DNA of 64,000 nt, taken from NCBI RefSeq assembly GCF_030247185.1, contig NC_080571.1, forward strand, positions 254,359,771 to 254,423,770. The letters are read 5' to 3'. The first letter of the stretch is position 1; each line of letters starts with the position of its first letter. A model generated the notes under the pieces. The model was not told where the DNA came from. It was given only the letters and a program-made list of their open reading frames with translations, and did no database searches. The DNA comes from Malaya genurostris (taxonomy: Eukaryota > Arthropoda > Insecta > Diptera > Culicidae). A program made the position numbers and the translations under genes. Of this stretch, positions 1 to 9,867 are shown in pieces.

Positions 1-1566
1 AGTTTGCAAGCTGTGCCAGTAGCTTGCATGTGTGGATGCAACCCTAGAATGAATCCTAACTAGTTGACGGTAATAAAGGTGGATCGTGGTACCAATTCTA
101 GGTATTTATTTTCGACATCATGAACTTCATGAACAGTTATAGCCGTTCCCTACCCATTTGAAATCTTGAAATGTCTCACAGTACTCTAGCTTTAAAAAAA
201 TCAGGAGAGATTATTTCTTGTTAAAAAATTTCCAAATTTCTTGTAAAATATAATAGCATTATGGTTTCATACGATTTATAAACCATTTTTTGGGTTTTTG
301 GTATGTATCAATATGTGCTGGTCTTTGAAGCAATTTGTAATACTTGAAGCCCATACCACTATGTACTCTAAGTAGCTTTGCTTACCAGAATAGAAAATCA
401 TCTGCATTTTGATTAATTGAACGCATTGCAAAAAATGCTTTCAACGCCATGTAAACGATTCAGATTAGTGTTATGTTACCACCATGAACCTGATATTCAT
501 GACACAGAATGCACACTTCGTGTAAAATAAAGCTCACAAATTCATTAACATAATAAGTAACATAATGCTCACTGGAATGCCAAGATTGTTTACCTAGTAG
601 ATATAGCTCACTTCAACACAGCGCTTGAGGGGGCCGAGTAATCACTTCGGATATCTTTTCATTCTGCAATACGGAAGAGTATTTAATAACCAACCAAGCG
701 AACTTTTTTTGTAGCAGGTGAGGCACGTGGGGATTGCAAAAGGAAATGTAGTATGCTTTCTTAAACCAGTCTAGATATTTTATCGTTTCAGGGGATGATG
801 GCTGTAACTGCCATTGCCAGTTCGGATGTTGGAGTTGTTCCGTTTTTAGAGTAAAACTTTGTATTTCGAGCTACGGGAACCGATTCAAGAACGTTTGATA
901 AAAAAATGAATTTGTTGTTGGATTGCCGATGGCAAAAATTTAAAAGGTATGAGTGTTATTGCCTGATATAAATTAGTTCATTTGGGGCGAAACTAATCAA
1001 CAAACTATTCGGCGCCCTAAATGGTGTAGGGCTATCCAATAAGTAAACGACAAGATATTAGATAATCTCTCGCGATGCCTTTCTGATCGAAAGGGCAGCC
1101 AACTCTATCCTAATATCGCCGTTGATGTTGACAACCTTATAATTTCATTTATTTTATTTTCAACACCTTTCTTCGTGGCTTTGTCGGTTACTTCCGTAAA
1201 AGTCCTTAACAATCTCCAGTCAACTAATCGCTTTGCCTATCAACGCCCGAACCCAAATGAGGGGTTAATTTGTGGGAATGTCAGCTTTTTAATTGATGTT
1301 GAATTTGGGTTTTGTTTGAGACCTTTCACAGATTGCAAGTCTCGTTGCTCTGTGTTTTACTGCGAAGACTATGTGATAAACGATTTCATAATCAAATTAT
1401 GTACAAACCCTCTCTCGGTCCCCTCGATGGAAATGCCTTTTCGAAGGAAGATTATAATTATATAGATGATTGAAGAATGAACTGGGAAATATAATTGCTG
1501 TACGAGTCAGATTGGAATTGGATTGTCACTATTTCATAAAGTTTATTTTTACTTTCATTTTTTTAT
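1..1566. other. AT-rich stretch without recognised gene
   Basis: No convincing coding region, RNA gene or element end was recognised. A 96-codon open frame at 1175-1465 does not begin with ATG, matches no family I know, and lacks splice signals I would trust. The right edge is the target-site duplication of the hAT-like element that follows. Confidence 0.5.
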
Positions 1567-1574
1567 ACTGACTC

Positions 1575-2509
1575 CAAGGATGGCTTTTATCGTATCAAAG
1601 AACGCTCTCTAGCAACTCTTCACACGATTCAATCAATACCATCAAAGCAGACCCGTACCCAGGATTTCGTTTCGGGAGGGGCTCAAAGATAAAAAATAAT
1701 GTTACTGAAGATTGCTAATGTACCTAATTTTCGGTGTGCCTTTTACGGGTGTTTTTAACAGACACTCTCAACTTTTACAGTGGAACTGTTATTGTATTAC
1801 ATTTCTCTACGTTTACTGTCTTGTTATTTCTGTAGCACATGTCTGAGATCTTCTAAATAATTATATATCTGTTTTTGATTTCGGGAGGGGCCAGGGCCCC
1901 CCCTCTGGGTGCGTGACTGCATCAAAGAGAGACGGATATCATCTCAGCAACAGAAAACCGACATGGTTCATTTAACGTAGAATGGACACCAGTGCGAGAG
2001 CGAATTTCTCTTGATGACCCTTCTGAGCATCAAGGGTTAGGACGCTGCAGTGAGATTTCGCTCTGAAGCAACAAACGGTCGCTCATTCTCGTTTTGCGAT
2101 CCGATTCTGTACGGGCAGTGGATAACTGTGATAGAATCTTTTTACTATTGCCGCTTATTCTAACTATATGCATATAACCTTTGTATAAGTTGTGTCTATG
2201 ACAATGTCTGTGAATGCTCCACACAAGGTTTCATCGATTCTATTTTCTGCGCTAATTGTCAACTTGCGATTCTTTCTTTATAAATTCCACATAGCGCCGA
2301 TCATAGCAAAACTGTATCAATTTTGGTAAGGACCGTGAAATACTCAGAGTATGAGGTGACGCGAAGAAATGTAGAAAAATTCTCTCACGGTTCATGCATT
2401 GAGAGGCAGTGAGTTCTTGTAGCATCGTCTACCAGAATGAAAATGTTGTATACAATGTAGAGAAATATCGAGCCGCTTTCTGCCAAATTATCGGCAATCA
2501 CCAACAATG
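1575..2509 (+). mobile_element. hAT-like non-autonomous element, family 1, copy A
   Basis: This repeat also occurs at 5274-5742 and 27473-28156. Its ends are CAAGGATGGC on the left and CACCAACAATG on the right; the right end read in reverse complement is a degenerate match to the left, as in hAT termini. It is flanked by 8-bp duplications with one mismatch, ACTGACTC (1567-1574) and ACTGTCTC (2510-2517), the length typical of hAT insertion. No transposase was recognised inside. A second element is nested at 1648-1919, so this copy without it is about 660 bp. A minus-strand open frame at 2030-2224 is shared with copy C but resembles no known protein. Confidence 0.75.
1648..1919. mobile_element. 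hAT-like MITE, family 2, nested in family 1 copy A
   Basis: The 272-bp insertion starts CAGACCCGTACCCAGG and ends CTGGGTGCGTGACTG, which are inverted relative to one another. Subterminal stretches containing TTTCGGGAGGGGC lie near both ends. It is flanked by a perfect 8-bp duplication CATCAAAG (1640-1647 and 1920-1927). Uninterrupted copies of the host element (5340, 27540) carry a single copy of this site, which confirms the insertion. Related sequence occurs at 9406-9590 and 46479-46705. No coding capacity. Confidence 0.85.
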
Positions 2510-2517
2510 ACTGTCTC

Positions 2518-3339
2518 ATTTGTAAATGATCGCCTTAAAACAAAAGAACGAAGACAAAGAATTTTCGTTGAGTTGTCTGTAACTCCCGTATATCACTGCG
2601 CCATCTACCATAGATAGTAAGAAGTTTGTTGAAAAAGTGGCGTTATTTGATTTTACACGTTGCAGCACATTTTGATAACGGATTGCACCGAAGCGTCCAT
2701 TTACGAACTAAAGCGGCTCGTAATAAGAGGTTTCCGTTGTTTAGGATTTGGTTCGTAAAAAAAGTTTACGTTATTTGGAATTTGGAATGTCTTAAATCAT
2801 AAAAAAAACGGGGAGATTCAAAGATTTTTTTTTATATTACAAATTTTGTAATTTAACGTACCCAAGCTTGTAACCTAACCTAAACCGGACCGAAACAGGC
2901 CAACACGTAACGCTCTATTGGTTGACAAAGGAGATTAAGAGTGGTCGACCTTCATAAGTAAGGAATTATAACGCTCGTCACATCTGATTCAGACGTAAAA
3001 AAATAGTTCAATAATTTTTTTATCCTAATGTATCCTTGCATTCATGAGAAACTTTGGCAGGCAACAATAGATTACTTTTAATCCCGATTTCGCCCTGCTC
3101 TTGAGGCAAAACGGAGAGATATGATTATTTTTGTTTAGGGGAAACCGGGGTTAGTCCGGACACGGGGCTTAACCGGACAGCTTAAATGTCTTCTAAACCA
3201 GCACTGAGTCAATTCAGTTTGGCATGAATCGTGTTCGTGTCAAAAGGTACCTAAGTGTTCGTGTAAAACCTAATTGTTTTCTGTCATGATCGATTTTCGA
3301 CGCTTTGGTAGAATATCGATACTGCATACTCAGTTTACT
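2518..3339. other. Stretch without gene; one possible MITE end at 3135
   Basis: No gene was recognised. At about 3136-3178 the sequence GGGGAAACCGGGGTTAG with a repeated CGGAC motif follows TTTA and looks like one terminus of a TA-target MITE. No matching opposite end was found nearby, so it is not called as an element. Confidence 0.4.
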
Positions 3340-3485
3340 CCCTGGTTGGTGGTTGAATACATAGACTTACAAGACAGTCTTCGTATGTTCGAGCCCCGAA
3401 CTGGAAGGATTATTAGTATCAGTAGGATCATAGCACCAGCCAATGATTTTGTAAGAAATCGTAAGGTCAAATTCAACAAAACTTG
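3340..3485 (+). mobile_element. tRNA-derived SINE fragment, Feilai-like
   Basis: The head contains a tRNA-like segment (GTTGGTGGTTGAATACATAG) followed by a B-box-like GTATGTTCGAGCCCCG. The body continues with ATCAGTAGGATCATAGCACC and AGCCAATGATT. The same head and body order occurs at 26225-26425, and the body alone at 47888-48013. SINEs of this type are transcribed by RNA polymerase III from the A and B boxes and mobilised by LINE enzymes. The Feilai assignment is from memory of the body sequence. The 3' end here is diverged. Confidence 0.6.
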
Positions 3486-4599
3486 ATGACTGAAAAAAAA
3501 TCTCGCACTCACAATTCGTGGAGCTGAAAGAGACATTTTTACCTTATTTTTGCCTGTGTTGAGTAAATTTTTATTCCGTTCAATTAATTCCAGCAAACAA
3601 ACAAAGAGAACAGCTAAAATTTCAATTTCTTTAGTGTTTCATCTTCGACTCAGCAGTGCTGTAGCAGTTTTAAGTAAACTGTTATCCCCACCCAGCAGTT
3701 TAATTTAAACCGCTAAGCAGACGCAATGTTCACTATATTTGAGTGACGACTTTTAGACTGTTGTGCTAAAGCGCAGTGTCTTTTCTGATGTTTTGAACGT
3801 GAACGAGTGGCGACTTGCTGGACGCCAAAAGATTGTGGACATATTGTTGTTTTAGTTACGCATGTAATTGGTTTGTGCGAAATTAGTTGTACATGTACAT
3901 AATTAGTTTCAATTTCTTTCGTGTTCCGTCTTCGACTCATCAATTTATTGTTTAAAATATATTTTAAATACATTTTTACACAAATAAGGTAACACATATT
4001 TTTTTCTGTATGGCGGCTCAACTAAAACTCTTCTGATTTGATGATGGGTATCTTCATTTCTATGGAACGGATCATCTGAAAGCAAACGCCACATTGTTTG
4101 AATAAATTTCATTTAACTGGCTGTTGTCTGTACTACAACGTAATATTTGGCAGGCTTTTTTTAGTTTTTGAAAACATATATTGAATAAGCCAAATAAATG
4201 AGATACTCACAGAAAGGACGATTTTTTGGAAAACAGACTAGTGCTTGTTATCTGATGAACAGAGAAGATGTTTGAATATAGTGAGGTGGCTAGGATTTAG
4301 ATCATTGTTCAATGTACGCTTACCAACTCGGTGCTGTTGTAGAACTGTATCTACCACAGCTCAGGATGGCGGATTGCATTAGAACACAGGTTCGAGCCCT
4401 CACTCTAAAAAATTTTGAAATTTACAGGTGACTTAATTCCTCATACGATGTAATTTATAAAGACCTAATTTGTCAAATGACGGAAAATTTTATTTGTAAT
4501 GACTTAATGTTAGAATAGCTTGAATTTTACTGGTTTCGACTGTAACTTGCATTCTGCTAGCAGGTGTGACTGTATGAATTTAAATGCTCCTTTTACCAG
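3486..4599. other. Stretch without gene; traces of SINE sequence
   Basis: No gene was recognised. Around 4175-4240 a short minus-strand match to the SINE body seen at 22400-22510 is present. Near 4365-4405 a B-box-like GGTTCGAGCCC suggests another tRNA-like head. Both are too degraded for separate calls. Confidence 0.35.
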
Positions 4600-4945
4600 C
4601 CAAGCAGATGCATGCTTCTGTGGCTCAGTCGATTAACAGACGTACTTGCGGTCTAATGATTCTTAGTTCAAGTCGCGGCGGTTGCTATCAGCATTCTTTA
4701 TTTATTTCAACGAATTTCATGCATGGAGTTCAACGTAAATTTGCGTGAACTGCGACGCTCCATTTAAGTGCATATAATAAGATGTAAAATCACAGGCTTT
4801 TTTTAAGTGTGCTGCCTCTGAGCGTATGTTTTTCCAAAAATCATATTTTCTGTGAATTTCTCTGCTTCAATGCATCTCTCCACTCAGTCATTGCAAAACT
4901 GAACTTGGTTATCACGACTTTACATCAAACCAACTAAAAAATAAA
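4600..4945 (+). mobile_element. Composite tRNA-derived SINE
   Basis: At 4617-4680 there is a tRNA-like head (TGTGGCTCAGTCGATTAACA, then a B-box-like AGTTCAAGTCGCGG). From about 4815 the sequence matches the SINE bodies at 22003-22215 (minus) and 22345-22510 (plus): CTCTGAGCGTATGTTTTTCC, then CACTCAGTCATTGC, AAAACTGAACT and TCAAACCAACT, ending in an A-rich tail near 4945. Head and tail may be from two SINE families joined together. Confidence 0.55.
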
Positions 4946-5265
4946 TAAATCACAGACTTGTTCAATTTTCGATCCTTATTTTAGTCTTTTAATTATTTAT
5001 AACTTTATAAAATAGCAATGAATATTTTCGTTTGTAATGCGGACCACAGGGAAACATCAAAACAGTAAAAGAGTAAGTTTGGTTATTAGTTTTTGGAATA
5101 CTAGTGACACTCTAGTATTTTCTAGAAATTGATGGCAAAATTTTATCCCGAGTAGGAAAATTGCTTGGACGAACCTGATCATAAATACAACATCGGTAAT
5201 CAATCTGATTATGATTTAATATTTTTATAGATGAATCACCGTAAGAATACAACATCGACACATAA
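4946..5265. other. AT-rich stretch, nothing recognised
   Basis: No open frame, repeat or RNA signal that I could support lies between the SINE tail and the next hAT-like element. Confidence 0.4.
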
Positions 5266-5273
5266 CATACAGG

Positions 5274-5742
5274 CAAGGATGGCTTTTATCGTATCAAAGA
5301 ACGTTCACTGGCAACTCCTCACACAATTGAATCAGTGCCATCAAAGAGAAACGGAAATCATCACAACAACAAAAACCGACATGTCTCATTTAACATAGAA
5401 TCGACACCAGTGCGACAGCGAATTTCTCTCGATGACATTTCTGAGAATCAAAGGTTATCACGCTGCTGTGGGGATCCTCGATTTCTGCGATAACTGTCAA
5501 CTTGCGATTCTCTCTTGGGAAATTCCTCACAGCAACGATCATTATCAGATTGTAATTTTTTTTAAAGGCGTGAAATACTCAGAGTATGAAATGGAGCGAA
5601 GAAATGTAGCAAAATTCTCTCACAGTTCATGCATTGATAGACTCGAGTTCTTGTAGCATCTTCTACCGGATTGAAAATGTTGTATACAATATAGATAGCA
5701 ATATAGCAGCTTCTGTCAAATTTTCGGCAATCACCAACACTG
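5274..5742 (+). mobile_element. hAT-like non-autonomous element, family 1, copy B
   Basis: It has the same termini as copies A and C (CAAGGATGGC and CACCAACACTG). It is flanked by 8-bp duplications CATACAGG (5266-5273) and CTTACAGG (5743-5750), differing at one position. Relative to copies A and C it lacks about 215 bp in the middle, the deletion lying after GGGGATCC at about 5478. The open frame at 5432-5656 spans this junction and is not regarded as a gene. Confidence 0.75.
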
Positions 5743-5860
5743 CTTACAGGTAATCACGCAATTGCCGAGTGTATCGGAATAAGAGTTTAAAACAATTGGA
5801 TATTAAGCAATTATCTGATAGCGTGCACTTCAGGAGCAGTGCAAATTGTGACCACTGCAC

Positions 5861-6190
5861 CTGTTCGCGAATAATATCGCCCGGTTGGCGAACGTTATTT
5901 TGTTGTTTTCGCAGATTTGAGCCACCCAGCATTGTCCTCAGCATCAGCCTGTCGCGTGATCCTTCCGACACGCCCGGCTGGCCCGTGGGATTGAACGCCT
6001 GCGGGTTGTACCGTAACCGACCTTTCACTTTCCGGTATCTTCGAGAGGTTTGTTTTTCCTTTCTCTTCAACCGTGCTGGTATTTTCTGATAAACTGCATT
6101 GTTCTTCCTTTTTGCATCCATCAATTTGACCATTACACTGTTTCGTCCGGTAAGTTTATTCAGGTGATTATTCGTTTTGCTACGATTCAT
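5861..6190 (-). CDS. Candidate host coding exon, basic protein of unknown function
   Basis: On the minus strand an ATG at 6190-6188 (context AAAAATGAAT, A at -3) opens 110 codons ending exactly at a plausible splice donor, CAG|GTGCAGTGG, at 5861/5860, in phase 0. The peptide is strongly basic, with KRKEKQTSRRYRKVKGRLR near residues 40-58 and a Gly/Ser/Arg-rich stretch (GVSEGSRDRL) after it. The GC content is clearly above the flanking DNA and no repeat copy was seen in the window, which favours host coding sequence over transposon. No family was recognised. The plus strand of the same stretch is also open for about 106 codons, so strand is not certain. A hAT-like element ends about 120 bp downstream, inside the presumed intron. 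Confidence 0.35.
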
Positions 6191-6199
6191 TTTTAATCG

Positions 6200-6640
6200 A
6201 ACATTTTGGGCAGGACTTGTTTCTGTTTCATTGCATAGCAAGAATGAGCTTCGGTTTGAGAAACCGCTTTTCTGGATAATGTTTTATTTTTCAAGGTTGC
6301 TCTTGGGCGGCTACTGGTTATCGTGGAAACGAAGTTAAAATTACCTGAAATCAACCAAAACGAGACCTGACCCAGGTAAAAGTGAAAGGTTTTAGAGTGA
6401 ACAACGATACCGTGACAAGGATCTTGGACCCGTGGGATTTTGTTTCATATGATTAAACGGCTGAACGCGAAAGGTGTTATGCAAGTTTTATAATTTACTT
6501 GAACTTCTTCCTCGTGTCAAACCGAACTGCGTTGTAAATTACATGTCACTCTAAATGGGACTAGACCTTTTCCGCGATGCGTTGATTCCCTCATTGCAAT
6601 ACGACAGAGATGATTTAAAGTTCATACGAATAGACAACCT
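6200..6640. other. Stretch without recognised gene
   Basis: No gene or repeat was recognised upstream of the candidate exon. If the exon is real, part of this could be its 5' untranslated region or promoter, but no clear core-promoter motif was seen. Confidence 0.35.
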
Positions 6641-6654
6641 GGAGGCAAAAGCAG

Positions 6655-7130
6655 CAAAATCTACTGAATCAATTCTTTTCAAACTTGGAAGATACTTTCT
6701 TGGTATAAAATGCCTTTCCTCAACATTTTTGAAATTTTTCCATTTTCATATTCATGGTAGTTTTTCACCTCAAATGGGGGGAAAATTCAGAGTGAGATCG
6801 AGTTTCATGCTTAACTATGCCACGAACTGATAAAAAATCAAAATAATAACTTGTGTACGACGGAGAGGGGAGAAATTCAATTGCAGATAATTCTACGCCG
6901 AGTTATCGTGTTCACTGCGCAAAGTGACTATCAACAGAAGTTTTGGGGAATTCTCTGTTACCGCCTTATGTTTCAATATCAGTAGACGGAAATTTAACTA
7001 AATACTCTTAAAATTATGCTTTATAATGTGGAAAAAGTTTGAATAAATTTACTTAAGCTGTTTCTATGTAAAAATTACAAAAACAAGTGTTTTTTATTTA
7101 AATTATTTCTTACTCCCCCCTTAAAACTCA
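6655..7130 (+). repeat. Dispersed repeat, copy 1 (second copy at 39010-39300)
   Basis: Blocks such as CTACTGAATCAATTCTTTTC, TATAAAATGCCT, GGTAGTTTTTCACCTCAAAT and TTTAAATTATTTCTTACTCC recur in the same order at 39037-39290. This copy is interrupted between about 6845 and 7070 by unrelated AT-rich DNA. The open frame 6555-6830 reads through this repeat and is not regarded as a gene. Element class is unknown. Confidence 0.6.
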
Positions 7131-7188
7131 TCGCTGATCTTCATCATCGTACCGTGGTGATAGGATAACTGTTTGGTGCTGAATAGTT

Positions 7189-8305
7189 TTTTTATATAAA
7201 AAAATTTTTATTCAGGCCAATTTGCGTACAAGCTTTACGTGGCCGAATGAGCCATGTTTTTTTTAGATAAAATAATTTTTTTACCGTTGGATCTCGCTGT
7301 CACCCTTTTTCTAGGGGGAGAGGAGCTTCCATTTTTATCTTGCGATGAGTGAGGGGCACTTTGTTCGTGGCTCGTCTCGTCCTCCATTGCCGCATCGGTG
7401 GTATCGTTGTTGGTTTCCGTTTTTTCTTCGTTTTCCTTGTAATTCGCATTCTTGGGTTGGTTGTTAGTTGCTGTAGACGCGCCTTGTTGTGCATTAATTG
7501 CAGTTGTTGGTGGATTTGATGGTACAACAGAAGTACTGCGCTCACTAGTTTCCGTTGTTGGGCGGTTGTCCTTATTTTTGTTTAAAGATGTCCTTTTTGC
7601 AGTTTCAGTGCAAGGTTTGCCGTAGTGTGCAGGTTGTTCACAAAACTGACATGTAACCAGTTGATTTTCATACGTAATCAGCGTTTTACACGGATGTATC
7701 CCGTCTTGATCACAAATGATGTAAGATGGAATTGCTTTACGTAGTTGCATACGTACTACTCGCACGCCATTCCGGATACCCGGAAAAAAATTCCGCCATA
7801 CTTCCCTTTCGATGGAAAGAACTTCACCGTACTGCGACATACATTCCCGAACATACGCCTCGCTGGTCTGCGGGGGAAGGTCATGCACGCGTACTTCTAT
7901 GGCATTGTCCACCATGTACACAGGGATTTTATATTTAACATTGTCATGATCAATACTGTGCACCCCGTTATTAACCGAAGCAAATGCAATTGCATCTTTT
8001 TCACGTTTGAACATAATGAACACACAGTTTGTTGTTGAATTGAATCTCACTTACATCAGTAACGTTTAGATGCATTCGTTCCTTAAGCAAGATTTCAATT
8101 TCGGTTGCTGCTGGCCTAACTTTGCAGCGCTTGAAATCAATACAAATTGAATTTGGCCTTGTAGGCCAAGTTTCAGGCTTTGTTAAATCGTATTTGCCCA
8201 TTTCGTACACTCTATTGTTCACTACACTGTATTGTCTTTGTTTCTATCGTCTCGACCGTAAGCAATTGTCGACTGTGTCTGATGAGATGTCAGCACGAAC
8301 TGGGC
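7189..8305 (-). mobile_element. ORF1-only non-LTR retroelement insertion
   Basis: The unit reads on the minus strand as a short 5' leader (8305-8202), ORF1, and an immediate A/T-rich tail containing AATAAA (about 7212-7189). It is flanked by a perfect 11-bp duplication GCTGAATAGTT (7178-7188 and 8306-8316), as expected for target-primed reverse transcription. No ORF2 (endonuclease or reverse transcriptase) sequence is present, so either the element was internally deleted before insertion or the family moves with ORF1 alone. ORF1 fragments of the same clade occur at 19.7-20.0, 21.2-22.0 and 55.8 kb. Confidence 0.8.
7235..8201 (-). pseudogene. Non-LTR retrotransposon ORF1 (gag-like) with one frameshift
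   Basis: ORF1 proteins coat the retrotransposon RNA and help carry it to chromatin. The minus-strand frame starts at ATG 8201-8199 (MGKYDLTKPETWP). It contains an RRM-like central region (IEVRVHDLPPQTSEAYVREC) and one zinc knuckle of the form C-x2-C-x4-H-x4-C (CQFCEQPAHYGKPC, near 7650). The long hydrophilic tail is rich in Thr, Asn and Gln and ends in a basic segment (PPRKRVTARSNGKK). Reading frame changes once near 8035, where two overlapping frames encode the same residues shifted, so the copy is probably dead. The combined product would be about 320 residues. It is followed directly by the element's A/T-rich tail rather than ORF2. Confidence 0.8.
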
Positions 8306-8316
8306 GCTGAATAGTT

Positions 8317-8650
8317 AGAAACAAGTCTATGAATCGGTAATCTTTCCTACTATCAATACTTTCGCGATTAGTTTTACCGATATGAAGAATTGAAAAGAAG
8401 AGAACCTTTTTTGGGGTGTTTAACCTCGCGCATTTTGCCCCATCGTTTTGATTTATTTGACCCGTTGCTGAAAATCATTCTGCCTCTATGTTTCGATACA
8501 CATGATTTCAATGGATTTTTTTAAGGGCCTATTAGAAATTTTACGTTATTTTTTTTTCAATCAATGCTGCGAGAATTTATTTGAAATTCTTAGATCGAAT
8601 ATCGATTAAGCATGCATGGAACCACAATATTTTTCCTTGGTTAATTTACG
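8317..8650. other. Stretch without recognised gene
   Basis: Nothing was recognised between the retroelement target duplication and the mariner fragment. Confidence 0.4.
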
Positions 8651-8656
8651 GAAACA

Positions 8657-8935
8657 TTTCATTAGGTGATGCGCTGTACTCCCGTTCCCCTACATGCTCT
8701 TAAGGCAATGTTTCACATGCACAAGAAAAAAGTATTTAATAATGAAATTTTATCGCAATCATCATACTCTCCAGATCTCGCTCCTTCAGACTATCATAGT
8801 TTTGCGTCACTGGCAGAGCCGTGCTTTAGCATTTTCAAAAAAGTCGCTAAATGGCTCATCATAGGGTATGCCTCAAAGGAAAAGAATTTTTTTTTGGGAA
8901 GGTTCTTTTCGTTCCTTGAATAATAAGCAGAACGT
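8657..8935 (+). pseudogene. mariner transposase C-terminal fragment
   Basis: The plus-strand frame contains SYSPDLAPSDYHSFASLAE, the hallmark of the mariner catalytic region around the third catalytic aspartate (SPDLAPSDYH), and continues with VAKWLIIGYASKEKNFF, which fits the mariner C-terminal segment. The style YHxFASL is closer to mauritiana-type mariners than to the element at 9868. The N-terminal two thirds and the terminal inverted repeats were not found, and the frame decays after about 8890. This is a dead fragment. Confidence 0.75.
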
Positions 8936-9073
8936 GTATAATCCAAAGATCAGCACTTCGAATGAAAAACAGCTACTTCCCTTGAAAATTCAGAGTTGAA
9001 AAAAAACGTCAAATTATAACTAATGGCTCTGGTGTTACCTCTTAGAACGATAATTTTTTTTTATCATTTTTAG

Positions 9074-9332
9074 GAATGCCTGCCCAGAACAATATACTCG
9101 AGAGAATATTACAAATTTCCCGGTGTCGACGGTGCGAAAAACTCGGCGAGGAATATCGGTGGCACCCAAAGGGATTTTATGCCGGATCCGGTACTCCAAT
9201 ACATGCCCACACAGGAGGCTCAGTCAACACCGATGAGGAAAAAAACGTCACGGATAGTCCCGGATCGGCCGTCTCGGCATAGTGCAAATAAACTTTTAAA
9301 CGATTCCAAAAATGAGCTTTTTATCGGTAGAG
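9074..9332 (+). CDS. Candidate internal host exon, unknown protein
   Basis: A strong acceptor-like sequence (a T-rich tract then ATCATTTTTAG) ends at 9073. From there a plus-strand frame is open for more than 100 codons, beginning ECLPRTIYSREYYKFPG and including LQYMPTQEAQSTPMRKKTSR. A possible donor is TATCG|GTAGAG near 9325. GC content of 9080-9290 is distinctly higher than the surroundings, and I saw no second copy in the window. A second frame (ATG at 9076, 68 codons) is also open, so the coding frame is uncertain. No family recognised. Confidence 0.3.
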
Positions 9333-9405
9333 TCAAATTTTTATGTTTACACCCAAATCTACATTTCCGAGCTTTAAATATGTATGAATGTATGTAGTCA
9401 TTTAC

Positions 9406-9590
9406 CAGTCACGTACCTATAGGGGGGGGGGGGGGGGTCGATGGGCCCTGGCCCCTCCCGAAATCAAAAAACAGATATATAATTATGTAGAAGATCTCAG
9501 ATATGTGTTACAGAAATAACAAGATATTAAACGTAAAGATATGTAATACAATAACTGTTCCAGTGGAAAAGTTTAAAGTGTCATACATAC
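9406..9590 (-). mobile_element. hAT-like MITE, family 2, truncated copy
   Basis: Read on the minus strand this matches the element at 1648-1919: it starts at plus-strand CAGTCACGTACCT, includes GGCCCTGGCCCCTCCCGAAA, and runs to about 9590 before homology stops. A run of 16 G residues at 9422-9437 lies just inside the terminus. The opposite end and a matching 8-bp duplication were not found. Confidence 0.65.
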
Positions 9591-9867
9591 ATACATTCAG
9601 TCCATAAAAGGATGTTTGGGTGTAAATACCTACTTTCAAACACAAACATGCTAAAATTTGCTATTAATGCTTATAAATTCTTTTACCTGTAACTTATTTA
9701 TTTTTAAAAAGACACTAATCGTTTTAATATTGAGTTTTGGTGTTAAATTTAAGTTTGAAATAAAATTATTGAAAAAAAAGAATTAAAGATACGTTTTTGC
9801 CATGCTCTATAGAAAATATATGGAATGGCTGGAAAAGCCGACTTTTGATCAGAGATCCTTAGTATTA

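Noticed and set aside
1175..1465. 96-codon open frame
   Set aside because: It does not begin with ATG and shows no family motif, splice signal or coding-like composition.
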